This document shows positions 13,301 through 17,877 of a DNA stretch of 33,355 nt, in pieces. The notes beneath the pieces are model-generated. The model saw only the letters and a program-made list of their open reading frames with translations, had not been told where the DNA came from and did not search any database. The stretch spans positions 1 to 33,355 of the forward strand of contig CAIMVD010000173.1 in the NCBI GenBank assembly GCA_903844815.1. Reading direction: 5' to 3'. Source of the stretch: an uncultured Bacteroidota bacterium (lineage in GTDB: Bacteria > Bacteroidota > Bacteroidia > Bacteroidales > VadinHA17). Both the position numbers and the translations under genes were made by a program. Within the stretch, counting starts at the first letter, position 1; each line of letters begins with the position of its first letter.

Positions 13301-13584
13301 AGTGGGTTTTTACTGTTTCTGAAATCGCGATATTCAATATTGCACTGATATTCAGGCAGGATTTTCTGAAAAAGTTCTCCGTCTATCGTCACAAATCTTA
13401 TGCGGAGAGCGTCATATTTCTGAATTACATAATCATAAGCTTTCCGAAACAATTCAATATCCAAGTCGCCGTCTAATATCTGCGGGGCACCCATATTGTA
13501 CTTGCAATCATCCTGATGGATAAGATAATCGTAGTAGAAAGACTTTTGTGGTAAAGTCAGAGGATATAGAATATTCTCACTCAT
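1354..13584 (-). CDS. Hybrid NRPS / trans-AT PKS megasynthase, C-A-T-C-A-T-KS-DH-KR-T-C
   Basis: A single open frame of 4076 residues encodes an assembly line that should join two amino acids and one reduced malonyl-derived unit. Domains by approximate residue: C1 4-448, A1 455-940, T1 (Ser990), C2 1044-1498, A2 1506-2003, T2 (Ser2056), KS 2115-2545, linker without AT, DH 2752-3032, KR 3040-3510, T3 (Ser3586), C3 3649-4076. I chose the ATG at 13582-13584; the frame stays open to a TTG at 13626, but those 14 extra residues lie before the usual start of a condensation domain. There is no TE or reductase for release and no AT. The acyltransferase and the phosphopantetheinyl transferase must come from elsewhere. 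By eye the gene is AT-richer than the glycosidase genes to its right, which may point to acquisition by transfer. The next gene on the same strand is the exporter. The hybrid architecture is certain from motifs; the product is unknown. Confidence 0.96.
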   Translation of the reverse strand: MSENILYPLTLPQKSFYYDYLIHQDDCKYNMGAPQILDGDLDIELFRKAYDYVIQKYDALRIRFVTIDGELFQKILPEYQCNIEYRDFRNSKNPLDDAMRFVLKENAKPFPFENANLYLERILQTGDKQFIWFTRFHHFSNDGYGRSVINKSISDTYNSLLANGIFPEIESFSYLDFLEDDLKYTESDTFKKSSEFWRGKLTPLPEPLYFTDKKQGIKDYSLHNERFTLNLHRMCYASMLKIADLAGVTPFHALLGILYTTLHKLYNKKDIVIGMPVLNRSNHKFRNTPGLFMNMIPFRFRLTPEWTFADMLNAIKTEVKECYRHQRLPMGETFKHFRHDREFKNELFDVTIVYRKMDFSQKFGNAKLQTTTLDSQIRNESLGLEIDEYDNDENVNVFFNYNPLVLSKHEVSQFARCFEAVLFELIYFPEKSIAEVKFLSTFEQHRLITTFNLNGEPKRTDKTIVAKFDDCVRDYSDKTSIINKDESLTYYELNKKANQIAHYLIEKHSISKGDIICLAADRSIDAVAAMTGIMKSGAVCLPVDSHHPRERIEFILVNSGARILITDNAEYLDLHEKAIVLNEIEGHRFDNPSIDIHKEDLAYIIYTSGSTGTPKGVMIEHGSFMNMFVNMIGNFGITGNDHVLQFASPGFDAAVFEIFQALLTGATLVIAPTDIIQNPPSFIKYMDDKKITVATIPPSYLSALDRPELPYLHTLITAGEQAYIPDVNHYKKLKKVINAYGPTEASVCASYFIAEKDEEYIDYVPIGKTVPGSSIYILNENLEPLPIGFEGELCISGPNLARGYLNNKELTIQKFVKNPFEENLKMYRTGDKARLLPDGNIEILGRIDEQVKIKGNRIELGEIESRLQNHSLIKDAVVLDVESKNSKEIAAFIVSDKAIDLLELRKFLRDFLPEYMVPQHFYFPDKIPLTHNGKINKQELRKMVSVKTISTVNSPVPTELEQKLIPIFEQVLNYTPVGVNDNFFELGGESLKIARLITQIQKVLHLEINFKTIFDNPTVRGVATELGFSNTDQYYEIEKTPSKDYYPLSHAQKRLWILSQLEGNAAVYNMPVPLLLEGNVNPKYLKNAINSIIERHEALRTIFIDIDGTPFQKVLASYNNIITEYDFSHENNASEKAKVVINKEVMTPFELSREIPIRAQIIKIEKEKYLFLLMIHHIAGDGISISILMNEISQLYNSFNSGEQKFFLKPLRIQYKDFCVHEEKLLESNKYRKEKEYWLTNLHGTIPVLNLPADRARQLVKTYHGKHLFGIVDKTLTNNILKYSKENSVSPFMVLLASLNILLFKYTGQEDIIIGTPVAGRNHPDIEDQVGIYINTIALRNTIRSSRTFIDFLQDVKTLASGAFSNSNYPFDSLIQELHLERDTSRSPLFDVLIQYQNQDVTALQLNDIKSSFYYVDFAANEFDLTFTFTENNGEIDFNIEYNTDLFDSDRIERAAAHLLNILSCALKNPDSCIKDIDILDDTERMMLLKMYSGSFLQMDEKTVLHLFEEQVNNTPDNIAVVFNDTKLSYKQLNQRANVVANEILSNISVAPDDIIAIMMARSELIVISILGILKAGAAYLYISPELPYERVKFMLQDSRSKLLLTESNADEKVNDTINSVHDGTENKIRVCDLSKIKNPSDKAPAKNIAPSSLAYLIYTSGSTGTPKGVLIEHRSLYSLICSLRQEIYSKYNKPIDELLACSFAFDVSAKQIFATLCDGNTLHILNEERRQDPREIAKYIIEKKISIADVTSSLFGIMLEDGFSEINKPELKELFLGSEALPYKFVKTFLSQENNKGINIYNFYGPTECCIESACFKFDNNAKYNFDITPIGKPNSNQFVYILDKDMNLCPVGIPGEICISGEGLARGYLNDPVKTKEKFIYVPLSDKSKIYKTGDLGRMLCDGNIDYLGRIDDQVKVRGYRIELHEIEKHLRDHEGITDAVVVLYQKNGISELAAYYISEGKLPIAEIKIYLGNLLPKYMIPGVFIQIEKIPVSSNGKLNRKLLPDPALNFSTDAEFENPTNIIETQLLEFWQNVLGLDNISIHDNFFDLGGSSLLLVRLHKRINAKYPDLLKLTDLFSKSKIIEQAEFIIRKTSGLSDTFKESIITDAKKSKYHDIAVIGIAAKIGSCNTADEFWQDLRLGVDFIGSIPEERIPDLKDWCEKNTMDTSSLAFREGCFVKDVDKFDYGFFKLSPSEASVIDPGQRLFMQTAYHALEDAGYAGNKLWGSRTGVFIGSSNTVAEYSRFIEASDIQDLNLLLLAQTPSILASRLSYLLNLKGPAMLVDTACSSSLVAVHLACQSLREGKIDSAIVGGVNLNLLPVDTGARTEIDSIDGRAHSFDDAASGTSGGEGIIAIILKPLENAIKDRDNIYAVIKGSSVNQDGNSIGITAPDANAQADVIEKSWQDAGIEPTTVSFIETHGTGTKLGDPIEIDGITKAFKKYTDQKHICAIGAVKANIGHLDSAAGLAGFLKAVLSLKNKELTPLVHFKNPNRNINFEESAAFINKDLSAWKKDDQLLRCGVSSFGLSGTNCHVILEEAPSREKITERKDHKYLFTLSARNHKVLLNYVKIIKNHLCQFPDMAENDICYSLSSGRAHYSYRLAILFDSENELITKLSEATDNDLVSIKIKNIYSSHVRISTSGKANISENEISENEIRRISDEINLILSNVPANSERAMLAANAYIKGANVLWEEFYKTETPQKISLPGYPFEKQRCWVKLKDKNNSPGRMINAKSIFSGQSLTVYGKKYDGIFLNNCMIDTPFTSIYSTLYNEKEWWLLREHKVMGFPTLVGAAYLQIAYEAGKNHLVSSGTIDSHLVIEDFFLLQPITLFDDSNLEVLTTINKIDENSVSLLVHSKSNNKDWQTYSKLKIRRNRNIQSPDKSADYLDIEEIKSRMTDLTEVGKTENNPTDENFVSASEKWHCLDKIYRNKNEFLGELFIPATDLIEAANYEFYPPLIDAALSFGLTETEYLPFSFGTVELKGAVSGGIYSFIKKKDNESKETICFDITITDPDGKILVVFTDFMVKKVHRQKTGSFFHELIWKPWALTNQEELPHIPASFKKKPVIFYTGDSDILASAESEDITCINIANINDDKAYRDLFENKNGSTPEKIIYMLPDAFIGDIPKLEKTIEKSLYKFFNFVKYLAVNVSSKTDLLITGRNASKITGNETQLSSLNMSVSALGQVLQMETPNIHCRFLDLDEHTTILEILNELNNGFTESFYYRAIRNSIRFIREIKTVIAEEKQPTNISLKEDGVYILTGGTGGIALEIAGYLAKQSLAEGQSGIKLALLNRSDFPVKNTWNEILTSRKDEKLCRKIEKIREIERDSADLLVLSADIADYEELKNTLHKIKAELGNIHGVIHCAGVAGDGYIYGKTLETFRNVIRPKIQGTIYLSQLLENEKLDFFIMASSLTGIMPLPGQSDYAAANIFLDAFASELNKTGQNALSLDFTSWKETGMAFDFDVVEDGVFKSVSTQNALSAFGEILQLKMDSVLFGESDFSLLDADELPFFFGQSFIVTKKAAIATDQSITEDKSDIILKGREESNYSKFESSIAIVWASVLGYNEINIYDNYYDLGGDSIHAIEIISHIEEKLNLKISIADLLNHLTISALAEFLESKNTPDFKSADHNAESNEIVPVGKNEHYPASSAQSSMFYTENESENIFITHIYEVWRLKGELNLELYKKAFLKLIERHESLRTSFSLVDDKLVQIVHDKVEFAIQVHEMTEEEARVYILNYVKPFNMTIAPLFRVEIIQIGPDIYLVLFDGHHIIFDAYSMEILLKELLIYYKGHEPEPLKIQYKDYSYWQSGYYKSDKVQLSKSYWLSQFDDEIPVLNLPYRYLEVNSNFDVGFYSFSLGQNLTSEIKKSSATLGMSPFMILLATSKILLGKFAGKNDITIGVATLGRDKEAIAGLIGMFVSFLPVRTYRDDSMPLAAFLKTVKDATINAFANQDYPYNELIDELQQRGKLKNAKLYDVRFSYMNFEHSEIEMGDIEIELYKADFSVTSKHDLVIYGAETKDTIEISLKYRKAIWTQSEIEGFGRNFIKDIEIITEGKENMAIETLNFIGTF
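1360..2640 (-). other. C-terminal condensation domain C3, no A domain after it
   Basis: A full-length condensation fold ends the protein. Its catalytic motif is HHIIFDA from His3775, so both His and the Asp are kept, but the usual final Gly is Ala. No adenylation, carrier or thioesterase domain follows. It may pass the chain to a subunit encoded beyond the left edge, release it by condensation with a free amine or alcohol, or cyclise it. Confidence 0.85.
2715..7240 (-). other. PKS module: KS-(no AT)-DH-KR-T3
   Basis: KS is complete: DTACSSS (Cys2290), HGTGTKLGDP (His2423) and KANIGH (His2463). Between KS and DH there are only about 200 residues, with a post-KS adapter and the YPFxxxxCW-type linker (GYPFEKQRCW); no GHSxG acyltransferase motif is present. 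DH has His2786 in HKVMG and Asp2963 in LIDAALS. The usual Pro of HxxxGxxxxP is shifted and the Gln/His of DxxxQ/H is Ser. KR has TGGTGGIA near residue 3265, Ser3417 and Tyr3430 (SSLTG to DYAAAN). T3 has LGGDS with Ser3586. The expected chemistry is C2 extension with malonate, ketoreduction and possibly dehydration. Confidence 0.88.
7315..10460 (-). other. NRPS module 2: C2-A2-T2
   Basis: C2 carries HHIAGDG from His1176, the intact catalytic motif. A2 carries YTSGSTGTPKG, NFYGPTE, YKTGD, GRIDDQVKVRGYRIE and NGKLNRK. The pocket residues I read are D-V-K-D-F-G-F-I-E-K, with Lys, Asp and Glu inside it, suggesting a polar or charged side chain. I do not recognise a matching reference code. T2 has LGGSS with the phosphopantetheine Ser at 2056. 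The carrier hands its chain directly to the PKS ketosynthase. Confidence 0.88.
10520..13575 (-). other. NRPS module 1: C1-A1(Phe-like)-T1
   Basis: C1 has an intact HHxxxDG (HHFSNDG, residues 137-143). A1 shows YTSGSTGTPKG (A3), NAYGPTE (A5), YRTGD (A7), GRIDEQVKIKGNRIE (A8) and NGKINK (A10, with the conserved Lys). Aligning by eye to GrsA gives the pocket code D-A-F-T-I-A-A-V-C-K. The GrsA phenylalanine code is D-A-W-T-I-A-A-I-C-K, so Phe or another aromatic residue is likely. T1 has LGGES with Ser990. There is no epimerisation domain. A C domain at the very start means the module expects an upstream acyl or peptidyl donor, but no such gene lies upstream in this window. It could therefore be a starter-type C domain taking an acyl group. 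Confidence 0.9.
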
Positions 13585-13638
13585 TTTATGAAATTTCTTT
13601 TTTGCATAATATCCCGGATAGTTCAAAACAGCCGGCTT

Positions 13639-14036
13639 CTATATGCTAACATTAATTCCAATATTCAGCTTACTATTGTCCGGGATAATATCCAATCTGA
13701 CATTCTCTTTGTCGTACTTGTAATTATAGCCGATTATCAGATTAATAGGTTTCGCAAGACTTACACTTTGGTTCAGGTCAATACCGAATCTATACCTCCA
13801 CATCCCGGAAGAATTAGTAAAGAAAAAAACTCTCCTATTACCTATAAATCCGGACTGACGGGGTATTCATAATTTTGTCTGAAATCTAAAGCTATATATG
13901 GCTTCTTTAAAACGTCGATATCATCAACCAGCGTAGTATATTGCTGGTTGATTCTTCCCGCTGCGAATAATGCCTCTATGTTAAACTTCCTAAATAACAG
14001 AAAGTATAACCCTACACCTGAATATCCATTGAAAGA
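13639..14036 (-). pseudogene. Frameshifted, N-terminally truncated beta-barrel outer-membrane protein remnant
   Basis: Two overlapping minus-strand reading frames join into one protein-like sequence. The first, 14036 to a TAG at 13842, reads GYSGVGLYFLLFRKFN and later YIALDFRQNYEYPVSPD. The second, from about 13851 to a TAG at 13639-13641, reads MWRYRFGIDLNQSVSLA and IIGYNYKYDKENVRL and ends KLNIGINVSI. The alternating polar/hydrophobic pattern with aromatic residues is that of outer-membrane beta-strands. No start codon fits, the fragment begins right after the stop of the DUF697 gene, and the frame changes near 13845. I cannot name the family with confidence; DUF481-like barrels are one possibility. 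It ends 54 bp before the megasynthase ATG, so the synthase promoter must lie in or before it. Confidence 0.6.
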
Positions 14037-14046
14037 TCACAACTCA

Positions 14047-14562
14047 TCAAACTTTTGCCTCTTTCTTACCTTCTTTTTCATTCATTTCATTGGCAATATC
14101 CTTCCCTTCTTCAAATTTTGCCTGAAAGTAATCTTTTACTGATACTGTATTAAAATCAAGAAATGTACCTCCTGTTTCGAAATGCTGAATAAATACTTTA
14201 CCTATTGCATAAGTAGCTGCTCCCGAAAACAGTGACATTGATACCCCGCCCATTAATGGTCCTATTAACGGAATTATTTTCAAGAGACTACCCAAACCGC
14301 CGAAAGCTAAAGAATTAGGAACAACAGATCCCAAAAGAGCGGCAATAATCGACTTTCCCTTATTTTCATTGAATTTTATTTCATAAATATCTGATATTTC
14401 TTTCAGCATTTTGAGCTGAACACCAGATATAGCAAGCACATCAACCAGAGGAACAGGTATAAGGCCGGCACCCATTGTCCACCACATGTATTTTTTTACC
14501 AGATCAGTAGATAAAACGACCTTTGACTGATCAACATTTTCTGTAACCACTTGTTTTTCCAT
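14047..14562 (-). CDS. DUF697 family membrane protein
   Basis: A 171-residue protein with the pattern of the DUF697/YcjF C-terminal family: a GAGLIPVPLVDVLAISG segment near residues 31-47, NKGKSIIAALLGSV near 67-80, a hydrophobic Gly-rich stretch, and SGAATYAIGKVFIQHFETGG near 110-130. Two to three hydrophobic helices suggest membrane insertion. The C-terminus is charged (EGKKEAKV). In other genomes the domain occurs alone or joined to small GTPases; its role is not established. The ATG is at 14560-14562 with no Shine-Dalgarno sequence. Nothing ties it functionally to the neighbouring megasynthase. Confidence 0.75.
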   Translation of the reverse strand: MEKQVVTENVDQSKVVLSTDLVKKYMWWTMGAGLIPVPLVDVLAISGVQLKMLKEISDIYEIKFNENKGKSIIAALLGSVVPNSLAFGGLGSLLKIIPLIGPLMGGVSMSLFSGAATYAIGKVFIQHFETGGTFLDFNTVSVKDYFQAKFEEGKDIANEMNEKEGKKEAKV

Positions 14563-14737
14563 TAGGAATTTTTTAATTAATTAGTAAATATCAATATGAC
14601 TATACTAAGTTAGTACACCTTAAAAGATACTTTTTCGATAGCCCCATTCGTACAAATTTAGTAATTAAAAATGAGAAGCAGTATAGTCTTATCGTGATTT
14701 TTTGCGATAAATGTTTAAAAACAGATCCTTGTGTAAA

Positions 14738-14842
14738 CGGTAAATAACAATACGGGATTTCGGTAAATAAGAATGCAGGTATCCGGCAAATAAGGATGTA
14801 AAGTAAATGAAATCCGCAATCCCCATTCCGAAATCCGCAATC
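14738..14842. repeat. Three degenerate 23-bp tandem repeats plus a 13-bp direct repeat
   Basis: Units at 14738-14760, 14761-14783 and 14784-14806 each begin CGGYAAATAA and share length 23. They are followed by GAAATCCGCAATC at 14809-14821 and again at 14830-14842, abutting the stop codon of the GH38 gene. The rest of the 281-base spacer is AT-rich with no clear promoter or hairpin. Confidence 0.6.
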
Positions 14843-14843
14843 A

Positions 14844-17774
14844 TTAAAACTCGGCCCTAAGTGTTATCAACCCGTTGGCAGGCACTTTAACGGAGTTATT
14901 GACCAACACCCCCGGAAATTCTTCTTTTTCACATACATTAACTCTTTTCGGACTGCCTGCCGGCCATGTTAACATTACTTCTTCATCACTCATGGATACA
15001 GATCTGAGCCGTATAATAACTGCCCCAGTCACTGCTGTTGATTTAATAACAGATACAGAAACCGAGGGAGAACCTTCAATAGCTACAATCGGTTTCGAAA
15101 TGGCATTGTTCTTAGCTGCTATATGAACCAGAGGCTGTGCCTGCTCCAATCCAAAACGGTTGGCTGTGGCGGCATCATAAGCCCCGTGAGGCAATATGCG
15201 ATACCGGAATGTGACCGGGCCATCCTGCGTTAATGGGAAGTTGGTAAACCAGTGATTGTTCATCACCCATGAATAAACTATGCTGCCAGGTTCGGTCTTC
15301 TTCAGCCACGGCTTCCTCTCCCCGCTCCATGTTCCTGACTGATTGGCGGTCATGGCGCCGCTTTCAACCAAGGGAGCATCAAGGGAACACCATGTTATTC
15401 CGTCCGTGTCGTTCGAGATGTCGATCCAGCGCTGCATTGTAAGCCAGTTCCTGTTGGCCGTTTTCCACTGATCCTCCTCAATACGTACTATTCCCCAGGG
15501 GATATCCATACGGGTTACGGCTTGAGGAAGGGCAAAGCCGAAGCCGAAATGAATACCATCCTTGGCAGCAAGCGGCAATTTATCAACCACATTTGTTATC
15601 TCAACCCATGGCTGACCATAGACCAGGCGAACTGAACGAGTAACATACCGGCAACCCGGTCCCTTTGACTTAACCCTTATTTCTGCCAGAAGCGGACCCG
15701 ACTCGGTCACTGTTATTGCAATAACACTATCTGCCAGGGCATTATCATTATCTCCCGACAACCATCGGAAGGCATTAAGTCCTCCGTTTACCTTAACATC
15801 TGCATAGTTGCGTCCGGTGGCAATATTCGCCATCCTGACTATATTTCCGGTTGAAGGATCAATCTCTACCTCTAACAGCTTATTTGTAAGTAAAGTCCCG
15901 TCTGTCTGACACCCATCCTTCATTGAAGGTTTCCCTGCCACAACATTATAATGACGTGAACCGAAAGGGGGAATTTCTGAGGCCAGAAATACAAGTTCTC
16001 CCGTTGATAACCGCTGGGAAGGAACTTCGCTCCCATTGTCATCATTGACACGATCACCCTTTGCACTCTCGGCAACACTGAGAGTTACAATTCCTCCATG
16101 CTTCCACGACTGGGTGTTGAATACCGTAATACCTCCGTTTGAAGGCCCCTCCGGCGGACCCAGTGCCCCTTCGGACTTATCTGTTGCAGGAGAGATTGCA
16201 ATTTCAATCATATCGCGGGTGCGGTCATCCGCTTCCCTGAAATAGCTCTGCTTTACCTTCCATATAGCATCCTGGAAAAAAGGCTCTGTGGGATTTTCCG
16301 CACACCATGTGTGTTCGGTTCCAAGAGCAATGTATCTCCATGCCTCATCGAAATCATTTCGCGGAGAGACCTGCCCCGGATGAAGCATCGACCAGAGCGT
16401 TTCAGCCTGTACAAGTCTTTCCTTTGCATTCCGGTTAATGGCTATCAGCCCGGCAGCTGTCCCGAGTCCATCTGTCCAGTATTCAGTAAAATCACCCTTT
16501 TCGACAGGCAGCATATCTCCATATTTTGTCTCGATCATTTTCATTATCTCATCGGCTCCGGCAATCACCAGGTGCGGATAAGCATATTTCTGGTTCCAAT
16601 CCCTGACGGCATCAGGAAGATCAGCGTCGATAGGAGTATTATCCCACAGAGACCAGGAAACGACGTAGAAATCATAAGGGTTGTCTGGACGTTCTCTTTT
16701 CAGGAGTGGCTCCAGAAAATTCACATTTGCACTCCCAGTCCTGATTACAGCCGGAACTTTTGAAGGGTCGCGCTGACCGAACCATGGACGTCCGGTTTCT
16801 CCTCCCTTGGTCATGCTCCCACTATTGCCATACCCTCCCGGCTGAAAGAAAAGAACTTTTGATTTTCCATCGGGGCCAACCCACCAGAAGGGTTTTTCAT
16901 CAAGGGTGCGGGCATAACCAGCCCGTGTAGAATTTGGCCAACTCATTATATATTTGACACCCTCATGTGCCATAACAGGGACAAGACCCCATGACATTCC
17001 CGGAATATCCATCTGCTGAAGAGTGGTCATCGGCACACCTGTAAGCCGTTGCATCTCGCGGCTGAAGCGGAACACCTGAAACAGCTCTTCATCATTGCAG
17101 GCACTTGTATTGAGATTCACATAACTGGCATCGATGCAGAGATAATTGTTCCTGATGGCGCTTACAATCAGTTCTTCCTGTTCAGGAGAAGCGCCATTCC
17201 AGTAACGTTCCAGAGGCCATGTAACTTCAGGATTCCACCTGTAACGGGCGCCGGCAGGATAGTCCTTCGTCTTAACAGCCAGTTTGATGCCCTCATCTAT
17301 ATTCCTTTTATGAAGAATTTCAACATTGGCCTGGGTATTCGTGTAGCCGATATCAACATGAGAATGAGGGTAAATATATACGGTCCATTGCCTCAACGGA
17401 GGAATGGTTACAGATTTCTTAAGCTTGCCGAATCCCTGTTTCAATGTAAGCGTTACATCTGCTGCCTGCTTCAATCCTACGTCAGGAGGTAGCAAAATAG
17501 TAAAAACAGAACAGGCAGAATCAGAAGCCGGAATATCGGTAACTTCCTTTATCCCCTTAACTGCCGCTTCAACCTGAGCCCTGCCAAAAAGCTTCGGCCC
17601 TTTTAATTTCAAAGTGATTGCCCGTCCGGGCTTACCATCCTGACGATAAGCATAGTATGGCTGAACCACACATTCCATATCAGCAGGAAATCCAACCTCT
17701 GCTTTCGGACTTGTTTGAGAAAATCCGCTAATCCCAAAAAACAAACAGAGTAATGCTAAGACTAATTTTTTCAT
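14844..17774 (-). CDS. Secreted glycoside hydrolase family 38 alpha-mannosidase
   Basis: A 976-residue protein with a signal peptide (MKKLVLALLCLFFGISGFSQ). The GH38 catalytic domain starts near residue 130 with HSHVDIGYT; His137/His139 and Asp141 are the expected zinc ligands. MDIPGMSW near 255-262 holds the likely nucleophile, Asp256. A WSLWDNTPID segment and the TEYWTDGLGTAA region match the middle helical domain, and C-terminal beta domains fill the remainder. Length is normal for the family. It should remove alpha-mannose from glycans in the periplasm or outside the cell. It lies 103 bp downstream of another secreted glycosidase-like gene on the same strand, so the two probably form a small glycan-use operon. 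No SusC/SusD pair is in the window. Confidence 0.92.
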   Translation of the reverse strand: MKKLVLALLCLFFGISGFSQTSPKAEVGFPADMECVVQPYYAYRQDGKPGRAITLKLKGPKLFGRAQVEAAVKGIKEVTDIPASDSACSVFTILLPPDVGLKQAADVTLTLKQGFGKLKKSVTIPPLRQWTVYIYPHSHVDIGYTNTQANVEILHKRNIDEGIKLAVKTKDYPAGARYRWNPEVTWPLERYWNGASPEQEELIVSAIRNNYLCIDASYVNLNTSACNDEELFQVFRFSREMQRLTGVPMTTLQQMDIPGMSWGLVPVMAHEGVKYIMSWPNSTRAGYARTLDEKPFWWVGPDGKSKVLFFQPGGYGNSGSMTKGGETGRPWFGQRDPSKVPAVIRTGSANVNFLEPLLKRERPDNPYDFYVVSWSLWDNTPIDADLPDAVRDWNQKYAYPHLVIAGADEIMKMIETKYGDMLPVEKGDFTEYWTDGLGTAAGLIAINRNAKERLVQAETLWSMLHPGQVSPRNDFDEAWRYIALGTEHTWCAENPTEPFFQDAIWKVKQSYFREADDRTRDMIEIAISPATDKSEGALGPPEGPSNGGITVFNTQSWKHGGIVTLSVAESAKGDRVNDDNGSEVPSQRLSTGELVFLASEIPPFGSRHYNVVAGKPSMKDGCQTDGTLLTNKLLEVEIDPSTGNIVRMANIATGRNYADVKVNGGLNAFRWLSGDNDNALADSVIAITVTESGPLLAEIRVKSKGPGCRYVTRSVRLVYGQPWVEITNVVDKLPLAAKDGIHFGFGFALPQAVTRMDIPWGIVRIEEDQWKTANRNWLTMQRWIDISNDTDGITWCSLDAPLVESGAMTANQSGTWSGERKPWLKKTEPGSIVYSWVMNNHWFTNFPLTQDGPVTFRYRILPHGAYDAATANRFGLEQAQPLVHIAAKNNAISKPIVAIEGSPSVSVSVIKSTAVTGAVIIRLRSVSMSDEEVMLTWPAGSPKRVNVCEKEEFPGVLVNNSVKVPANGLITLRAEF

Positions 17775-17877
17775 CGCCTGTAATTACTAAACAAATAAGA
17801 GCCCACTTTCCGCAACGACAAATTATTGCCTCAGCACCCCAGAGGGATTGTTGATTTTAATTCAAAGACATGTTTAA

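Noticed and set aside
13585-13626. Longer megasynthase start at a TTG (13626)
   Set aside because: It adds 14 residues before the normal beginning of the C domain; the ATG at 13584 is the better start.
13588-13872. Plus-strand open frame of 94 codons before the megasynthase
   Set aside because: The minus strand here reads as barrel-protein remnant with convincing beta-strand pattern; the plus frame has no such support.
13925-13950. 8-bp inverted repeat CAACCAGC/GCTGGTTG considered as terminator
   Set aside because: It lies inside the decayed coding sequence and has no T-tract on either side.
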